Assembly: GCF_009905375.1 (NCBI RefSeq)
Contig: NC_133656.1
Location: 237,420,396 to 237,484,395 of the forward strand
Direction: 5' to 3'
Length of the DNA stretch: 64,000 nt
Origin: Apium graveolens
Taxonomy: Eukaryota > Streptophyta > Magnoliopsida > Apiales > Apiaceae
Under the pieces are notes generated by a model. It searched no databases. It had not been told where the DNA came from and was given only the letters and a program-made list of their open reading frames with translations. The position numbers and the translations under genes were made by a program. Within the stretch, counting starts at the first letter, position 1; every line of letters begins with the position of its first letter. Below are positions 1-12,609 of this stretch, one piece after another.

Positions 1-465
1 GCAGGAAAAAAAATATTTATAACTTTCCTATCCACTAATCAATCTGAGAATGCATTATCTAAACAAAAAACTCAAACGCTTCACTTGGTTGGAATTAATA
101 AACTTCACATTCGGAGTGACCGGAATAAAATTCCTATAATTTTGCAGTAAAAGCATTCATAACTTTCCATCCCACGAAACAGACAAAGCATTCTCCATTC
201 TTACTTGAATCCTTCAAAAACCTCAGTCCTATTCTCCTTCTTTCCTTTCCCAAAATTGTTCATAAACTTACACCCTCATTCCTTCCAACTAAACCGACAC
301 CAAACTTTCAAACTCTATCCAACCTATCATCACACTACATTAACACCTCAATAAACAAATACCTTTTTTCCGATAAACAATAAAAAATACCTTCAGAACC
401 AATCATTTTTATCTATTCATCAAAAAAATTCATTTATCAGGATTAAAATACATTTCCCTATCCTA

Positions 466-1090
466 TCGAGACCCGGAAACCTCGATTAACAAATACCTAG
501 AACCAAATAAATCATATTCACCAGAAATATTAAAAATATTCATTTATCAATATTAAAACACATTTTCCCTATTTTATAGGCACCAGAAAAAAACCTCGAT
601 AAACAAATACCTTTAGAACCAAATAATTATACCTATTCGCCAAAACTAATCTATTAATCGAGATTAAAACCGCATTCTCCCTATTTCATCAACACCAGAA
701 ATAATCTCGATAAAAAACACCTCTACAACCAAACAATTTCATCTACACACCAAAAAAACTCATTTACCGCGATAAAAAAACACAACTCCCCTAATTTACC
801 GTAACCAAAACCAACAATTCACTCACCACCCTAACACCTAAACCACCACCACAAACAAATCCACAACACAAAACTAATAAACACAAAACTAAACAATTAT
901 ACCTATTCGCCAAAACTAATACATTAATCGAGATTAAAAACCACATTTCCCCTATTCCATCAACACCAGAAAAAACCTCGTTAAAAAACACCTCTACAAC
1001 CAAACAATTCCATCTAAACACCAAAAAAACTCATTTACCGCGATAAAAAACACATCTACCCTAATTTACCGTAACCGAAACAAACAACTC
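466..1090. repeat. Degenerate tandem repeat in Y14 intron 1
   Basis: A unit of very roughly 110-150 bases recurs with drift. Its landmarks are ctcgataaacaaatacct, then agaaccaaa, then attcgccaaaactaat, then a catttaccgcgataaaaaa block. The segments near 600-790 and 890-1075 match best. The array lies wholly in the presumed first intron. The rest of 1-1220 is AT/C-rich intron sequence in which I see no coding exon. Confidence 0.6.
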
Positions 1091-1229
1091 CACCACAAAC
1101 AAATCCACAACACGAAACTCAAAAAAAACAAAACTAAACAATTATAAAACCGCATAACTACACAAATAAATATAAATTAATCAAATTAATACGAGGAAAA
1201 AAAATAAAAAAAAAAACTCGAAAACTAAC

Positions 1230-1473
1230 ATCGTTCAGGACCGGGTCCGCCATCAGAATCGAGCGAGTCGAACCGGCCGGACATCCTCGTAGTACGCTCC
1301 TCATCGGTTTCAGTGCGAAAGCCGCGGCCTTTAGTGCGCATAGCCGAGCCAGTAATAGCCGACTTGAGCCGAGGGATCGGCGCGGCGGCGTCGAGGTCGG
1401 CGGCGTTGTCTTCGTCCATGAGATCATCTTCTTCCGGCTCGAAATTAACGGCTTCGACTTCTAGATCTGCCAT
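1230..1473 (-). CDS. Y14: Y14 / RBM8A exon-junction-complex protein, first coding exon (partial)
   Basis: This is the N-terminal exon of the RNA-binding protein Y14 (RBM8A), which pairs with MAGO in the exon junction complex and acts in the nucleus and in mRNA surveillance. The 81 codons begin MADLEVEAVNFEPEEDDL and continue through PRLKSAI, TKGRGFR and SDGGPGPER, the conserved leader that precedes the RRM in plant Y14. Reading stays open until GAACGAT, followed by a GTTAGT donor at 1229-1224. Splicing there leaves one base that would start the serine of the usual RSVEGW continuation. The RRM exons are not in the 1.2 kb to the left, so intron 1 runs off the window. The ATG is the first in frame and fits the family N-terminus. 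The family call is firm; the donor position is inferred. Confidence 0.88.
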
Positions 1474-1552
1474 TGTGAAGTGACCTAATTGAGTTTGATG
1501 AGGATGAAATAAGTGTGTGTGTTTGTGTGTGTAAAATTTATAAATATCTGGT

Positions 1553-1684
1553 GGGTTTTTGTAGGTGTGGGTTGGGTTTGTGAGTCAGCCCAGTAAGGTG
1601 TGTTGTGAATATCTGATTGGTTTGATGTTTGTGGGTTGGGTTTGTAAGTCGGCCCAGTAAGGTGTGTTGAGAATATTTCGTTGG
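1553..1684 (-). promoter_or_regulatory. Tandem 64-bp repeat with two TGGGCY (site II-like) motifs upstream of Y14
   Basis: Two copies of a unit containing gggttgggtttgt, agtc, a GCCCA core, then gtaaggtgtgttg sit 80-210 bases upstream of the Y14 ATG. On the gene strand they give TGGGCT (1592-1587) and TGGGCC (1656-1651), exactly 64 bases apart. TGGGCY 'site II' elements are known in plant promoters of housekeeping and translation genes. A binding role here is inferred. The stretch 1690-2286 between this and the transposon is AT-rich, and I see nothing defined in it. Confidence 0.5.
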
Positions 1685-2712
1685 CTTCAAAATCTTGAAC
1701 ACCATACACCATACATGTACGGCATATTATTCTATGAAATATAAACATTTGTTCAAATTGCAGAACATACACATTATACTTAATAAATTTTAATGATTTT
1801 CAACAAATTTAATGAATCAGTGATATTCGTAAAACATATTTCACAAAATAATATATTTGATAGTATTTTGATTGCAGAATATAGGTGATGTCCGATATCT
1901 CCAACAAAAACGTGATCTTCATAGAGTTTCACTCTATGCATAATATTTAAAATCATATTTCATAAAATGATGTAGATGTTGAGTGTATTACTAAAAGATA
2001 GAGATGATTATTATACTATTAGGTACGTACTAACACTTAACTTCCCGGTCCTATAAATGAGCCGTGTTTTCTATTTTTCTAAACATGAAAATTTGATAGC
2101 AAATTTGTACAAAGAATTCAGAAAACTACTAAAGATAGTTTTTCAAACTTCCCCAAATTGTAGTTATATTTTAGAAAAGAATGAAAAACCGTGTTTTTCA
2201 GTTTTTTAGATTTTTAGTTTAGAAATTAGTATTGTGATTCTAGTTTAAAGAGAAAAAATCAGAAAAATGGTGAAGTAAATAGGCCCTAAGAGCACCCACA
2301 GCGGTTGTGCCTGTTTTAAAATAGGTTGAGCCCATTCTTCGCTCCACGTAAGAAAAAGTAACCCCAGGAAAGGAAATACATGTATGTCTCCAACCCAGGG
2401 TTAGTGCAACACATTTTTCAAAATTATTTTCACAATATTTTATACTCCCGCACTGGTTGTACTAACTTGATCATACACTAGTTTATTAACTTGAGCATTG
2501 AACTTATTTATTCATTTTCTAAAAATAACTCGATTATACTAGTTTAAATTTCTAAATTAAATAATAATTTTAAAATTATAATAATCAAGTTAAAGTGATT
2601 AAAATTTCAAATATGTTAATTAAATAAGACAAAAGACGTAATTATAATTTATCATGTTATTAAAAATATGAAATAAAAATACATTAAATTTAAAAGTGGC
2701 AGTTTTAAAAAA

Positions 2713-4020
2713 TTAACGATTATTATGAAACTGTGAGATATGCTCAACGAGGTCATTTTTTAACTGACGGTGTGTTTGTCTATCACCCATCTGCATACTG
2801 ATTTGGACATATGTTTCATACGGGACAAAAGATTCTTTCCCTAAATTTGGTTCTGGTAAGCCATTTGTTGTAACATCATAGGTTGGTAGTGGACCAAATT
2901 GAGTGACATATGTGTCTCTCTCGTCTTCAACAATCATATTATGCATTATGATGCATGCTCTCATGATTCTCCCAATATCTGCTCTGTCCCAAAAGCATGT
3001 CAGACCACGTACAGTTGCGAAACGGGACTGTAACACACCAAACACTCGTTAAACATTTTTTCTTTGGCTTTCTTGATATTTTGCAAATAATTTTTTCACT
3101 ATATGGACGAGGTATTATTTTAACGAATGTTGACCATTCAGGATAAATTTCATTTGTTAAGTAATATCCCATTTTATAATTGTTTCAATTGATAGTAAAA
3201 TTTACCTCCGGAGCACGACCTTGTAGCACATCATCAAATACTGGTGATCGATCTAAAATATTTATGTCATTATTTGATCCAGCAACTTCAAAAAATGCAT
3301 GTCATATCCATAAATCAAAAGAAGCAGCTGCTTCCAGTATAATTTTTGCAACTCCTTTGTGACCACTCATGAACATTCTCTTCCATACTTTTGGAAAAAA
3401 AATTCATTGTCAGTGCATGCAATCAATACTTCCCATTATACTAGGAAAGCCACGTGTTTCACCCATCTGTAATAGACGTTGCACATCATTTGAGTTCTGC
3501 TTTCGTCAGTATTCACTCTCAAATATCGTACATATAGTGTAGACGATTTTTTTCCAGCATTCAACCGCAATACTCTCTCCAATACGAACATAGTCATCAA
3601 CAACATCAGCAGAGACACCGTATGCTAACATACGCATTGTTGCAGTGCATTTTTGTAAAGGTGATAAACCTTTTCTTCCCACTGCATCAATCCTTTGTTG
3701 AAAGTATGTATCAGAATTTGAAACAACATCCATAATACGGAGAAAGACAGGTCTTCCCATACAGAATCTTCGTCGGAATATATTTTCTGGGAATACTGGA
3801 TTCGGTGAAAAATAATCATTCACTAGACGTTGATGACCTGCTTCACGATTTCTGTAGATCCTTCGACGAGGCGTGGATGTTGTTGAGATTTGTCTATATA
3901 TTTTCTGAAAAAGCTCGAGTCGACGGTTGTTTTTAGCGTCATCGCAGAACTCTTCAATGAATTTTTCAGTGAATTCTTTAGAAAAATTTTCTGATGTGGG
4001 TGTTTGATTTATGTTGGTGT
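2713..4020 (-). pseudogene. Harbinger (HARBI1/DDE_Tnp_4-type) transposase, frameshifted
   Basis: The N-terminal part (frame ending near 3506) reads NDYFSPNPVFPENIFRRRF, then FLRIMD and GRKGLSPLQKCTATMRMLAY, the classic start of plant Harbinger transposases. The C-terminal part (3045-2713) has FGVLQSRFATVRG and RIMRACIIMHNMIVEDERD. Between about 3500 and 3050 the frame shifts and stops occur, although pieces such as MGYYLTNEIYPEWSTFVKI remain recognisable. The open frame extends upstream of the first Met to about 4000 without a clear ATG. The family's DDE nuclease is therefore interrupted in its core. It would act on the element's terminal repeats. Confidence 0.85.
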
Positions 4021-4185
4021 TTGATGTAAATTGAAAGAACTAACACATCTAGTTTATATAGAAGGTAAATATATTCCAACAATTTGATTCTAATGGCTAG
4101 TTTACAAATGAATAAAAATAAACACTAGTTTCCAACGGCTAGTTTACAAACAAATAAAAACAAACAAGAAATAGCCAAACACTAG

Positions 4186-6061
4186 CTACTTTCTTGCAAT
4201 AATTTTCTCAAGCAGTTTAGCATGAGCCATTCGCTGAACATCATTCATTTTAGTAGTATCTGCCATAATGACTTGTAAGTCCAACTCACTTTGCTTCATC
4301 GCAAGCTCCTTTAGTCGAATTTCGTTTACCGATTCCATTATATTCATTCTTCTTTTGTCTGCAACTTGTATAGATTCATATTCGGCAACTTCTGCAGTTG
4401 TGGCCTTCCCCTTTCCCTTCCTACTAGTTGCAGTTTTTGTACCTTTAGGACGAACCGGTTCAAATTCATCAGATGTTGGTGTATCGTTATTTCCTTTTGA
4501 TGAGTAAGCTCCAGAACTACTTAATTTAGTTCTTTTAGAACTTGCACTAGTTGGAAGAGGTCTCCATTTGGGATGTCTACGAAGCTCACGCCAATGAAGT
4601 TCAAAATTAGACTTCTTCTTAAAATTAGTTAAATGATAATCGCGAGCTTTCTCAATTAAATTGTCCAAGTTTGTTCCGCTCCCGGCTGTTTGTTGAGCCT
4701 CGTCATATGCCACTCCAAATTTCTGAGCACCTTCATTTATTCGTTGCCGCCTTTTTTTAATTGTCAGAACTCCTCTCTTAATGACACCGAGAGATAGGGG
4801 TGATCGCGGTCCGGTTTGGTTCGGTTTTTATGTTAAACCGGAACCAAACCACGTAATTGCGGTTATGAAAAAATTTAAACCAACCCGAACCTCGTAACCT
4901 AATAAAACCAAACCACTCGGTTCGGTTTTATTCGATTCGGTTTAGCGGATTTTGGCAGTTTACTACATTTTTTATTAGTAAACTCGAGAAATAAAGTAAC
5001 ATTTATTCCTTCTTTATTTTTGCTAAGCAACATTTCTTTTATTTAAACTTTCCTTCTAATTTACATAATTAATAATATATATATATATATATATTCTTTC
5101 ATATAAAGTATATCACTCGTATTACTTGCAAATGATTAATGTATAATAACATGTTGATCAACTAATTGCAATAATAAATGTTCAATGTAAAAGAAATAAA
5201 AAAGTATTCAACATTATTTTTATAGGAAAGTAACAGACAAATTATTAAAAAGTACGATAATTTTGTGATTATTTGATGAGATTTAACACAAATTTAGTTA
5301 TTGATTATAGGATATAATTGTTTTTGTTATATAATCATAAATGTAAAAATCTGTGTGTGTGTGTGTATATATTGATGCGGTTCGGATCGGAAGAGGGTTG
5401 GATTAAGCTCAAACCAAAACCAACCCATTACCCGCGGATTTCTAAAGTAGTTGAACCGTAACCGCAAACCACATTTCGGTTTCGGTTTGGATCGGTTAAA
5501 TATCAGTTCGGTTTATGCGGATTATGCGGTTTAACCCGAACCGTGATCACCCCTACCGGGAGATTCTTCTTCGCAATATTGTTGAATTCGATTCCAAAAT
5601 GTTTCGGCCATTTGATCAGTACCGATTAGGGGATCAATTGACACATTCAACCACACACTTATTAGGAGTTTATCTTCAACCCACTTCCACTGACCGATAT
5701 CTTCTAGTACATCTTCGTTTTCTTCACAATCATCATTTAGATCAATAATATTTTCGTGGCCAAAGACCGGCACTTGTATTTCGGGAGAATTTTGAATATT
5801 AATTGGTATTTGTTGAGTTTCAAATTGTGAATTTGAAATTGGAGGAAATGGATAGTGATAGGGCGAATTTTGAGGATACGAAAATGGAAATTGAGAATTC
5901 TGAGAAGGTGAAAATTGGTATGGAGAATTCAAATTTTGAGAATTAAAATTTAAATTTAGTGGGTTTGGAAAATAGGAATTTGGATATGGATATGAAAATT
6001 GATGATTTATATTTTGAGAATTTGAATTTTGGTTTGAAGATGGGGGATTATTTGTGTTCAT
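4186..6061 (-). pseudogene. Harbinger ORF1 (Myb/SANT-like DNA-binding protein), split by a hAT insertion
   Basis: The 5' half (6061-5556) encodes an Asn/Ser/Pro-rich N-terminus (MNTNNPPSSNQNSNSQN), then an acidic stretch and WKWVEDKLLISVWLNVS with FWNRIQQYC, the Myb/SANT-like trihelix-type domain of plant Harbinger ORF1. The 3' half (about 4786-4186) continues with VAYDEA, HLTNFKKKSNFELHWRELRR, PKWRP, a basic KGKGKAT tract and a coiled-coil-like tail ending MAHAKLLEKIIARK. Dropping the 4795-5555 insertion and one target copy would rejoin the domain. In this family ORF1 works with the transposase for DNA binding and nuclear import. Confidence 0.8.
4795..5555. mobile_element. Non-autonomous hAT element nested in Harbinger ORF1
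   Basis: Terminal inverted repeats start TAGGGGTGATCGCGG on the left and, reverse-complemented, TAGGGGTGATCACGG on the right. Flanking 8-bp copies are ccgagaga (4787-4794) and ccgggaga (5556-5563), one mismatch, which fits the hAT 8-bp target. Both ends are rich in cggttcgg/accgaacc words. The interior is AT-rich with (TA)n near 5074 and (GT)n near 5352 and has no coding capacity. Confidence 0.85.
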
Positions 6062-6489
6062 TTTTTGCTAAGATTTTTTTGAAGTAAGGATTGTGAATAA
6101 TAAGGGTATAGAAATTGGTATTTATAAAATAAAAATGTTACCGTTTATATAACCGTTACGATTTTAATGTAAATATTGTAGTCGTTGGTAGTGTCAATAC
6201 CTGCTCACAGTCTCACCTAATCATATGCATGTACAGTTTTGACAACAAAGTATTATTAAAAAATTAATTTGTGGGCAAGTGACCCCAATCCGGGACAGTG
6301 ACTCTGGACACTTTCAAGTATCCGCTCCAATCCTTCCTTTTTCACTTGTCCAGCCATTTGGATAATTTGGGTGTCCATATGCATGACTTGACCCCGCACT
6401 GCGGGTGCTCTAAGGTTTTAGTTGGGGAATGAGAAAGTTTATATATTTTTTTGTACGGAAGATTTATTATTTATTTTCTCTTTGCCCTA

Positions 6490-7348
6490 ATTGTTTACGT
6501 GGTTTTATATAAATGGAGTAGGTTTTGTATTTGAATCATTTAATTTTAGTTTGGGCTTTGTAAGTTTGGAGCATCAGAACCTGACCCAATTATTCAGTTT
6601 GCACTATGCAGTGGGGTTTGAAATGAGATAATTTGCAGATTTTATTATTTGCAATTTTATCAAATTATATATTTAAGATAAGATAAGCTTGCATTAGGCT
6701 TTCTTTGGGACTTATCGGCCCAGTAAGGTTTGAGGGTTTTTTTTTGCAACAGTAAGGTTTGAGTTATGGAATGAGAAACTTTGCATATTTTGTTGTAGGA
6801 AAGAATTTATTTTTATTACTGTTGCATTTTGAAATGAGTTGTAGTTTATTTTTTATTTTATTTGTTTTGGCTACATTTTTTGGAGGGGGTTTTTATCTGC
6901 CATCGTTTAGTATGCAGAAGATGAATTGTGTCATGTGTGTGTATTTACCTGTGGTTTTAAATGTTTGGGTTGGATTTTGGATATGTTGATTTTTTTAGTG
7001 TTTCGGCCTTGTAAATTTGGGCCCATTGTTTTAATTTGCACCGTAGGGTACCAGGGCTTGATTAATTTTTTCCCTTGAATTTTAATAGCTTTAGTTTGAA
7101 TTAAAACAAAAACAAGAGTTAAAAGCGTACTTAAAAGTTATAATTAACAGAAGTAATATTGAAATGAGCCTTATGAACTGTGTTTATTATGTATGTGTTG
7201 ATTTGTGGTTTTATATTAAAGGAGTCGGTTTTTGTATTTGGATCAATTGATTTAAGTTTGGGCTTTGAAAATTTGGAGCATCATGACCTGGCCCAATTAT
7301 TCAGTTTCCACTTTGCAGTAGGGTTTGAAATGAGATAATTTGCAGATT
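6490..7348. repeat. Degenerate direct duplication, about 700-bp spacing
   Basis: A block with ggttttatat, agtttgggcttt, tttggagcatca, acctg, cccaattattcagttt, gggtttgaaatgagataatttgcagatt appears near 6500-6650 and again near 7200-7348. The second copy is cut at cagatt by the copia element and resumes at 13201 with tttgttatttgcaattttatc. Shorter related units (ggcccagtaaggtttgag, gaatgagaaa) lie at 6717 and 6760. No gene is recognisable in 6414-7350. Confidence 0.65.
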
Positions 7349-7352
7349 GGTA

Positions 7353-7656
7353 TGTACCTTTGTTATAAACCTTGACTGAAGATATTAGTTATGTTTAATG
7401 TAGAGGAAGTATAGGAGAATAGAAGATGGAGATAAAGTTGTGTTTCATTTCATTAGCTAAATGAGCTATTTATAATAGTTGGTTTACAAGGCTTACTAAG
7501 TAAGCTATTCAAATCTTCTTCATTAAATATTACAAAACTTCCTTAATAAGCTTTAAGTCTTCCTCGATAAGCTTTACAAGTCTTCCTCGGTAAGATTTGA
7601 GAGACTTCCTCGATATGCTTTGACAATCACTTTAGTTTTATTCAAATATTTTAACA
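7353..7656 (-). repeat. Copia 3' LTR (minus-strand element)
   Basis: Begins TGTACCTTTGTTATAAACC and ends TATTTTAACA on the plus strand. It contains repeats of cttcctcgataagcttta. It aligns along its length with 12919-13200 but has several differences and a small length difference, so the insertion is not very recent. Confidence 0.88.
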
Positions 7657-7788
7657 CCCCCCTTTGATTGTCAAATGCGAGTTATTACAAAGATTGACTG
7701 CCTCGTTAAAATCTTGCAAGGAAAAACCCAATGGGATAAAAACCTTGACGAAGGAAAAAGAGTACAGCCTCCCCCTGAATAAAATGTC

Positions 7789-10700
7789 TCACATTTTGAC
7801 ATTTTGATGTAGCAAACTTTTTAACCTCTGCATACCCATATTATTTCGCAGCTTCTCAAATGTTGATGTAGGTAGTGACTTTGTAAGTATATCCGTCAGA
7901 TTATCGCATGAGCGGACTTGTTGAACATCAATATCACCATTTTTTTGAAGTTCATGTGTGTAGAAGAATTTTGGCAATATGTGTTTTGTTCGATCCCCTT
8001 TAATATATCCTTCCTTAAGTTGTTTGATGCATGTCGAGTTATCCTCGAATAAAACTGTAGGATTGTCTGAAATACTTGACTGACCTTAACCAAATACATT
8101 CTCTGCTTGCTTCATGAATTGCTAGTAACTCTGTGTGGTTTGATGAAGTTGCAGCCATAGTCTGTTTTCTAGACTTCCAAGAGATAGCAGTATCACAATA
8201 TGTAAATAGTTAACCTGTTTGTGATCGCCCAATATGAGGATCTGACATGTATCCAGCATCTGCATATCCGACTATTCGTGATCTTGAATTGTTTGGGAAG
8301 AATAGTCCAAGATCGATTGTCCCTCAAAGATATATGAATATATGTTTTATTCCATCCCAATGCCTTTTAATAGGGTCAGAACTAAATCTTGCCAACAGGT
8401 TCACTGCAAATACAATATCAGACCGTGTGTTGTTTGCAAGATACATGAGAGCGCCAATTGCACTAAGATATGGAACTTCAGGTCCAAGAGTCTCTTCATC
8501 TTGTTTTCTAGGACGGAAATGATCCTTTTCAACCTCGAGTGATCGAACAACCATTGGTGTGGATAGTGGATGAGTTTTGTCCATGTAGAACCGATCAAGA
8601 ATCTTTTCAGTGTAGTTTGATTGATGAACAAATATTCCTGAAGATAAGTGCTCCACCTGTATACCTAAACAAAATCTTGTCCTTCCAAAATCTTTCATTT
8701 CAAACTATTTTTCAAATAGTTAGCGGCATTAGTAATTTCTTCAGTAGTACCGATAATATTCAAATCATCCACATATACAGCAATAATAACAAAACCAGTT
8801 GATGATCGTTTAATAAAAATGCAATGACACACTTGATTATTAATATATCCATCATTCAATAAGTATTCACTAAGCCTGTTGTACCACATACGACCAGATT
8901 GTTTCAAACCATACAATGATCGTTGTAATTTTACAGAATATAAATGTCGAGGCTTGGTGTCCTCAATATTTAACCCTTCAAAAATTTTCATATAAATATC
9001 ACTATCAAGTGATCCATATAGGTATGCTGTCACAACGTCCATCAAATGTGTTTCCGGTTTTTCCATACAAGCCATACCCGTTAGAAAACGAAAAGTAACT
9101 TTATCCATCACAGGAGAGTATGTTTCCTGGTAATCAAAACCAGTTCTTTGAGAGAATCCCTGGGCTACTAGTCGGGCCTTATATCTCACAATTTCATTTC
9201 TCTCATTTCGTTTTCGTACAAACACTCATCTATTCCCGACAGGGACTACACCAGCTGGCGTTTGGACTGCAGGTCCAAATACATTTCTCTTGCGCAAGGA
9301 TTGCAATTCTTCTTGAATCGCAATTTTCCATTTTGGCCAATCATCTCGGTGTCGACACTCTTCCACACTTTGTGGTTCAGGATCGGAGTTCATAATAATA
9401 TCAGATGCCTCGGAAAAAGCATACAAATCATCAACCTCAATACTTCCACGATCCAGTAATTTTGCGTTATGGACATAATTCACTAAGATCTCATAATTTT
9501 CAGGTACCTTTGCCTCTGTGGAAGCATTTTCCACTTCTAGGGCATGTGCCACTTCTGGGGCAACATTCTCTTCTGGAGGCAATCCCATGTCTGGGATTTT
9601 TGTTACAGCCACTTCAGGGGCTTGAACCTCTTCAGGAGGAAATACAACTTCTGGAGTATTTTTTGAAACTTTTGCCACTTCTGGGGCAATTCCAATCAAT
9701 TTCCGTTTTCGTGGTACAATATCTTTTGCACCAATAGGTCTACCACGCTTCTGGCGTGACTTTGAATCACCAATCAATTCTTCAGGAATTGATTTCTTAG
9801 TAGGGATTTCAACTCGTGTCGGAGCATTAACAGCAGGTATATGTGACCTTATAATATGTCTAGAGTCACTAAATGCATCCGACATTTGATTAGCAATATT
9901 TTGCATATGAATAATTCTTTGAAATTCAGATTCACATTGATTAGTACGTAAATCAATAGAATTTAATCCTGATGTATTCCATGATATTTCAGAATTTAAT
10001 TTATGCAAATCATTATCTCCCCCTAATTTAGGGAACATGGATTCATCAAAATGACAATCAACATAGCGAGCAGTTAAAACATCACCAATTAATGGTTCCA
10101 GATATCTTATAATAGATGGAGAATCAAAACCAACATATATACCAATTCTTCTTTGAGGTCCCATTTTATTACTTTGTGGTGGTGATATAGGAACATACAC
10201 AGCACAACCAAATACTTTTAAATGAGATATATTAGGTACTTGACCAAGAACTAATTCTTGAGGGGATTGTTTGTGATGAGCAGAAGGCCTTATTCTAATT
10301 ATATTTGCAGCATGAAGTATTGCATGACCCCAAACAGACATAGGTAACTTTTCTCTTAGGAGTAAGGGACGGGCAATAAGTTGAAGTCTTTTAATTAAGG
10401 ATTCTGCTAAACCATTTTGTGTATGTACGTGAGCCACCGTGTGTTCGAATGAGATTCCTACTGACATACAATATTCATTAAAAGTTGTAGATGTAAATTC
10501 AGTAGCATTATCTAGTCGGATTGATTTAATGGGATGGTCAGGAAATTGAGCTCGGAGTTTAATTATTTGGGCAAGTAATTTGGCAAAGGCTGTATTTCGG
10601 GTTGTAAGTAGACATACATGAGACCATCGAGTTGACGCATCAATTAAAACCATAAAGTACCTAAATGGGCAAGAAGATGGATGAATAGGACCACAAATGT

Positions 10701-12479
10701 CACCTTGAATTCTTTCTAAGAATTTCGGGGACTCGGTTTGAAGCTTAACTGGGGATGGTCGGACAATCAGTTTTCCTAAGGAACGTGCTGAACAATGAAG
10801 TTCATATTGGGATATTATCTTTTGAGTTTTAAGAGGATGTCCCACAGAATTTTCAACGATACGATGCATCATAGATACTCCTGGATGACCGAGTCTTTCG
10901 TGCCAAAGGGAAAGTAGTATTGGGTCTATGATTTTGGGGATGTTGACACTATGAGATTCAAGAACTCGTATACTCGTAACATATAATCCTGAAGAAATCG
11001 AGTGGAATTTTTCTAGGACCCTTTTATTGTCAACGGTGTGTGAGTTGATGAGAAGGTATTCTTTTTCATTCTCATTAGTAGTTTCAACGTGAAACCCGTT
11101 AAGACGGATATCTTTAAAACTCGGAAGGTTTCTAGTTGACTTGCTAGAGTATAGAGCCTCTTGTATGTGTATGTATGTCTTATTTGGTAGAAGAAAACTA
11201 GCTTTCCCAAAACCTTCTATTATATTTGATGTACCTGATACCGTCCAGACATGTGAGTTGGTTTTAGTCAACTGTGAGAAGTATTTCTGACACTGTAAAA
11301 TAGTGTGTGTGGTTGCGCAGTCAACAATGCATATATCTTCCATCTCTATACATATATAAACGAAAAACGTCTTTATTAAAAACACACCGAGTACATAGAA
11401 CAACAACATGAAACAAGTACATAAAATGAGTACATAAGTAAAACACAAAGAAAATAAGTAAAGCAAGACAATACACATGAAGTATAGTCGTCTAAACCAT
11501 AATAAAGATTAGTACCAGTGTCTATTTCATTTGAGGCCTTATTGACTGGTTCATTAACTAGATTATAATTAGCGAAGTTGGTTTCTACTATTTTTTCATT
11601 ATTCCTTTTGGATGACTCGTAGAGATCAACAAGATGTTTGGGTGTGCGACAAGTACGTTGCCAGTGCCCCTCAGATCCGCACCCATGACAGATGTCCCGG
11701 TTCTCTCCTTCTTGGGGTGCCTTTCTTTTATTTGGCACTTCACGTTGTCATTTCTGGTGGCCAGAGTTGTAACCATCACGTTGCCACTTCAGGTGGCCAG
11801 AATGATATTGATTGTGAAACCGACCACGAAAATTTCCACTTCCACGATTTCGTCCATAACCCCATCCTCCTCTATGCCTTTTCCCACGTTCATTCTTCAG
11901 GAATGACGTGTTATGTACTTCAGGTAACTGGGCAGAGCCTGTGGGACGTATGTGATGATTTTTCAGTAGCAACTCATTATTCTTTTCAGCCACAAGAAGG
12001 AGAGATATCAGCTCGCCATATTTCTGAAAATTACGCTCCCTATATTGTTGAGTCAGGATCACAGTGTTGGGGTGAAAGGTTGAGAGGGTCTTTTCAATCA
12101 TTTCAGCATCAGTAATATTTCCACCACATAAAATTAATTTTGAGCTTATCTTGAAAAGAGCATAATTATATTCAGCTACAGATTTGAAATCTTGTAACCT
12201 CAAATTAATCCAGTCATATCGGGCAGATGGCAAGTGAACAAGTCTCTAGTGATTAAATCTATCCTTGAGATTATTCCAAAGGGTGAGTGGATTTTTGATA
12301 GTGAGGTATTCAGATTTTAGATCTTCGTGGATGTGATGTCTAAGAAAGATAATCGCTTTTGCATTTTGTTCAACAGTTGGGATTTTTTCCGGGTCAATAG
12401 TATCTTTTAGGTCATTAGCACTAAAGTGTAATTCCGCATCAAGGACCCATGACAAATAATTATTTCCCGAAACATCCAA
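7789..12479 (-). pseudogene. Copia gag-pol, broken into several frames
   Basis: Gag begins in the 12479 frame and continues from 12233 in another frame (SVAEYNYALFKISSKLILCG). A CCHC knuckle (CHGCGSEGHWQRTC) is near 11690. Protease is near 11343 with VDCATTH. Integrase shows WHERLGHPG, LIDASTRW, IRLDNATEF and QNGLAESLIKR. Its second Cys pair looks damaged (LHCSARSLGK where CxxC is expected). Reverse transcriptase (9225 to about 8324) has YKARLVAQGFSQ, LYGLKQSGRMWYNRL and the catalytic YVDD. RNase H runs to 7789 in other frames, with ADILTKSLP-type sequence read as TDILTKSLPTSTFEKLR. A long Pro/Val/Glu-rich linker (APEVA-type repeats) separates integrase and RT. Confidence 0.88.
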
Positions 12480-12609
12480 GGCAATAAACTCTAATTTTGC
12501 AAGATTCGTTATTCTGAATAGATTTTAAATAAGATATAATATGTCACATAATATTTAAACAGACAAGTTGAAATAATAACTTTATACAAAAGTTACGACG
12601 GCATAACCG

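Larger units (their letters stand above)
2290..6410 (-). mobile_element. PIF/Harbinger DNA transposon, TAA target duplication
   Basis: The left end reads GAGCACCCACAGCGG and the right end, reverse-complemented, reads GAGCACCCGCAGTGCGG. Both ends are flanked by TAA (2287-2289 and 6411-6413), the 3-bp target typical of PIF/Harbinger. Inside are two minus-strand reading regions in the family's usual pair: a Myb/SANT-like ORF1 (4186-6061) and a HARBI1-type transposase (2713 to about 4020). Both are disrupted, so the copy is not autonomous now. A hAT element is inserted in ORF1. The element lies upstream of Y14. Confidence 0.88.

Noticed and set aside
1158..1427. Minus-strand frame overlapping Y14 exon 1
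   Set aside because: It is in another frame of the Y14 exon and reads into the intron.
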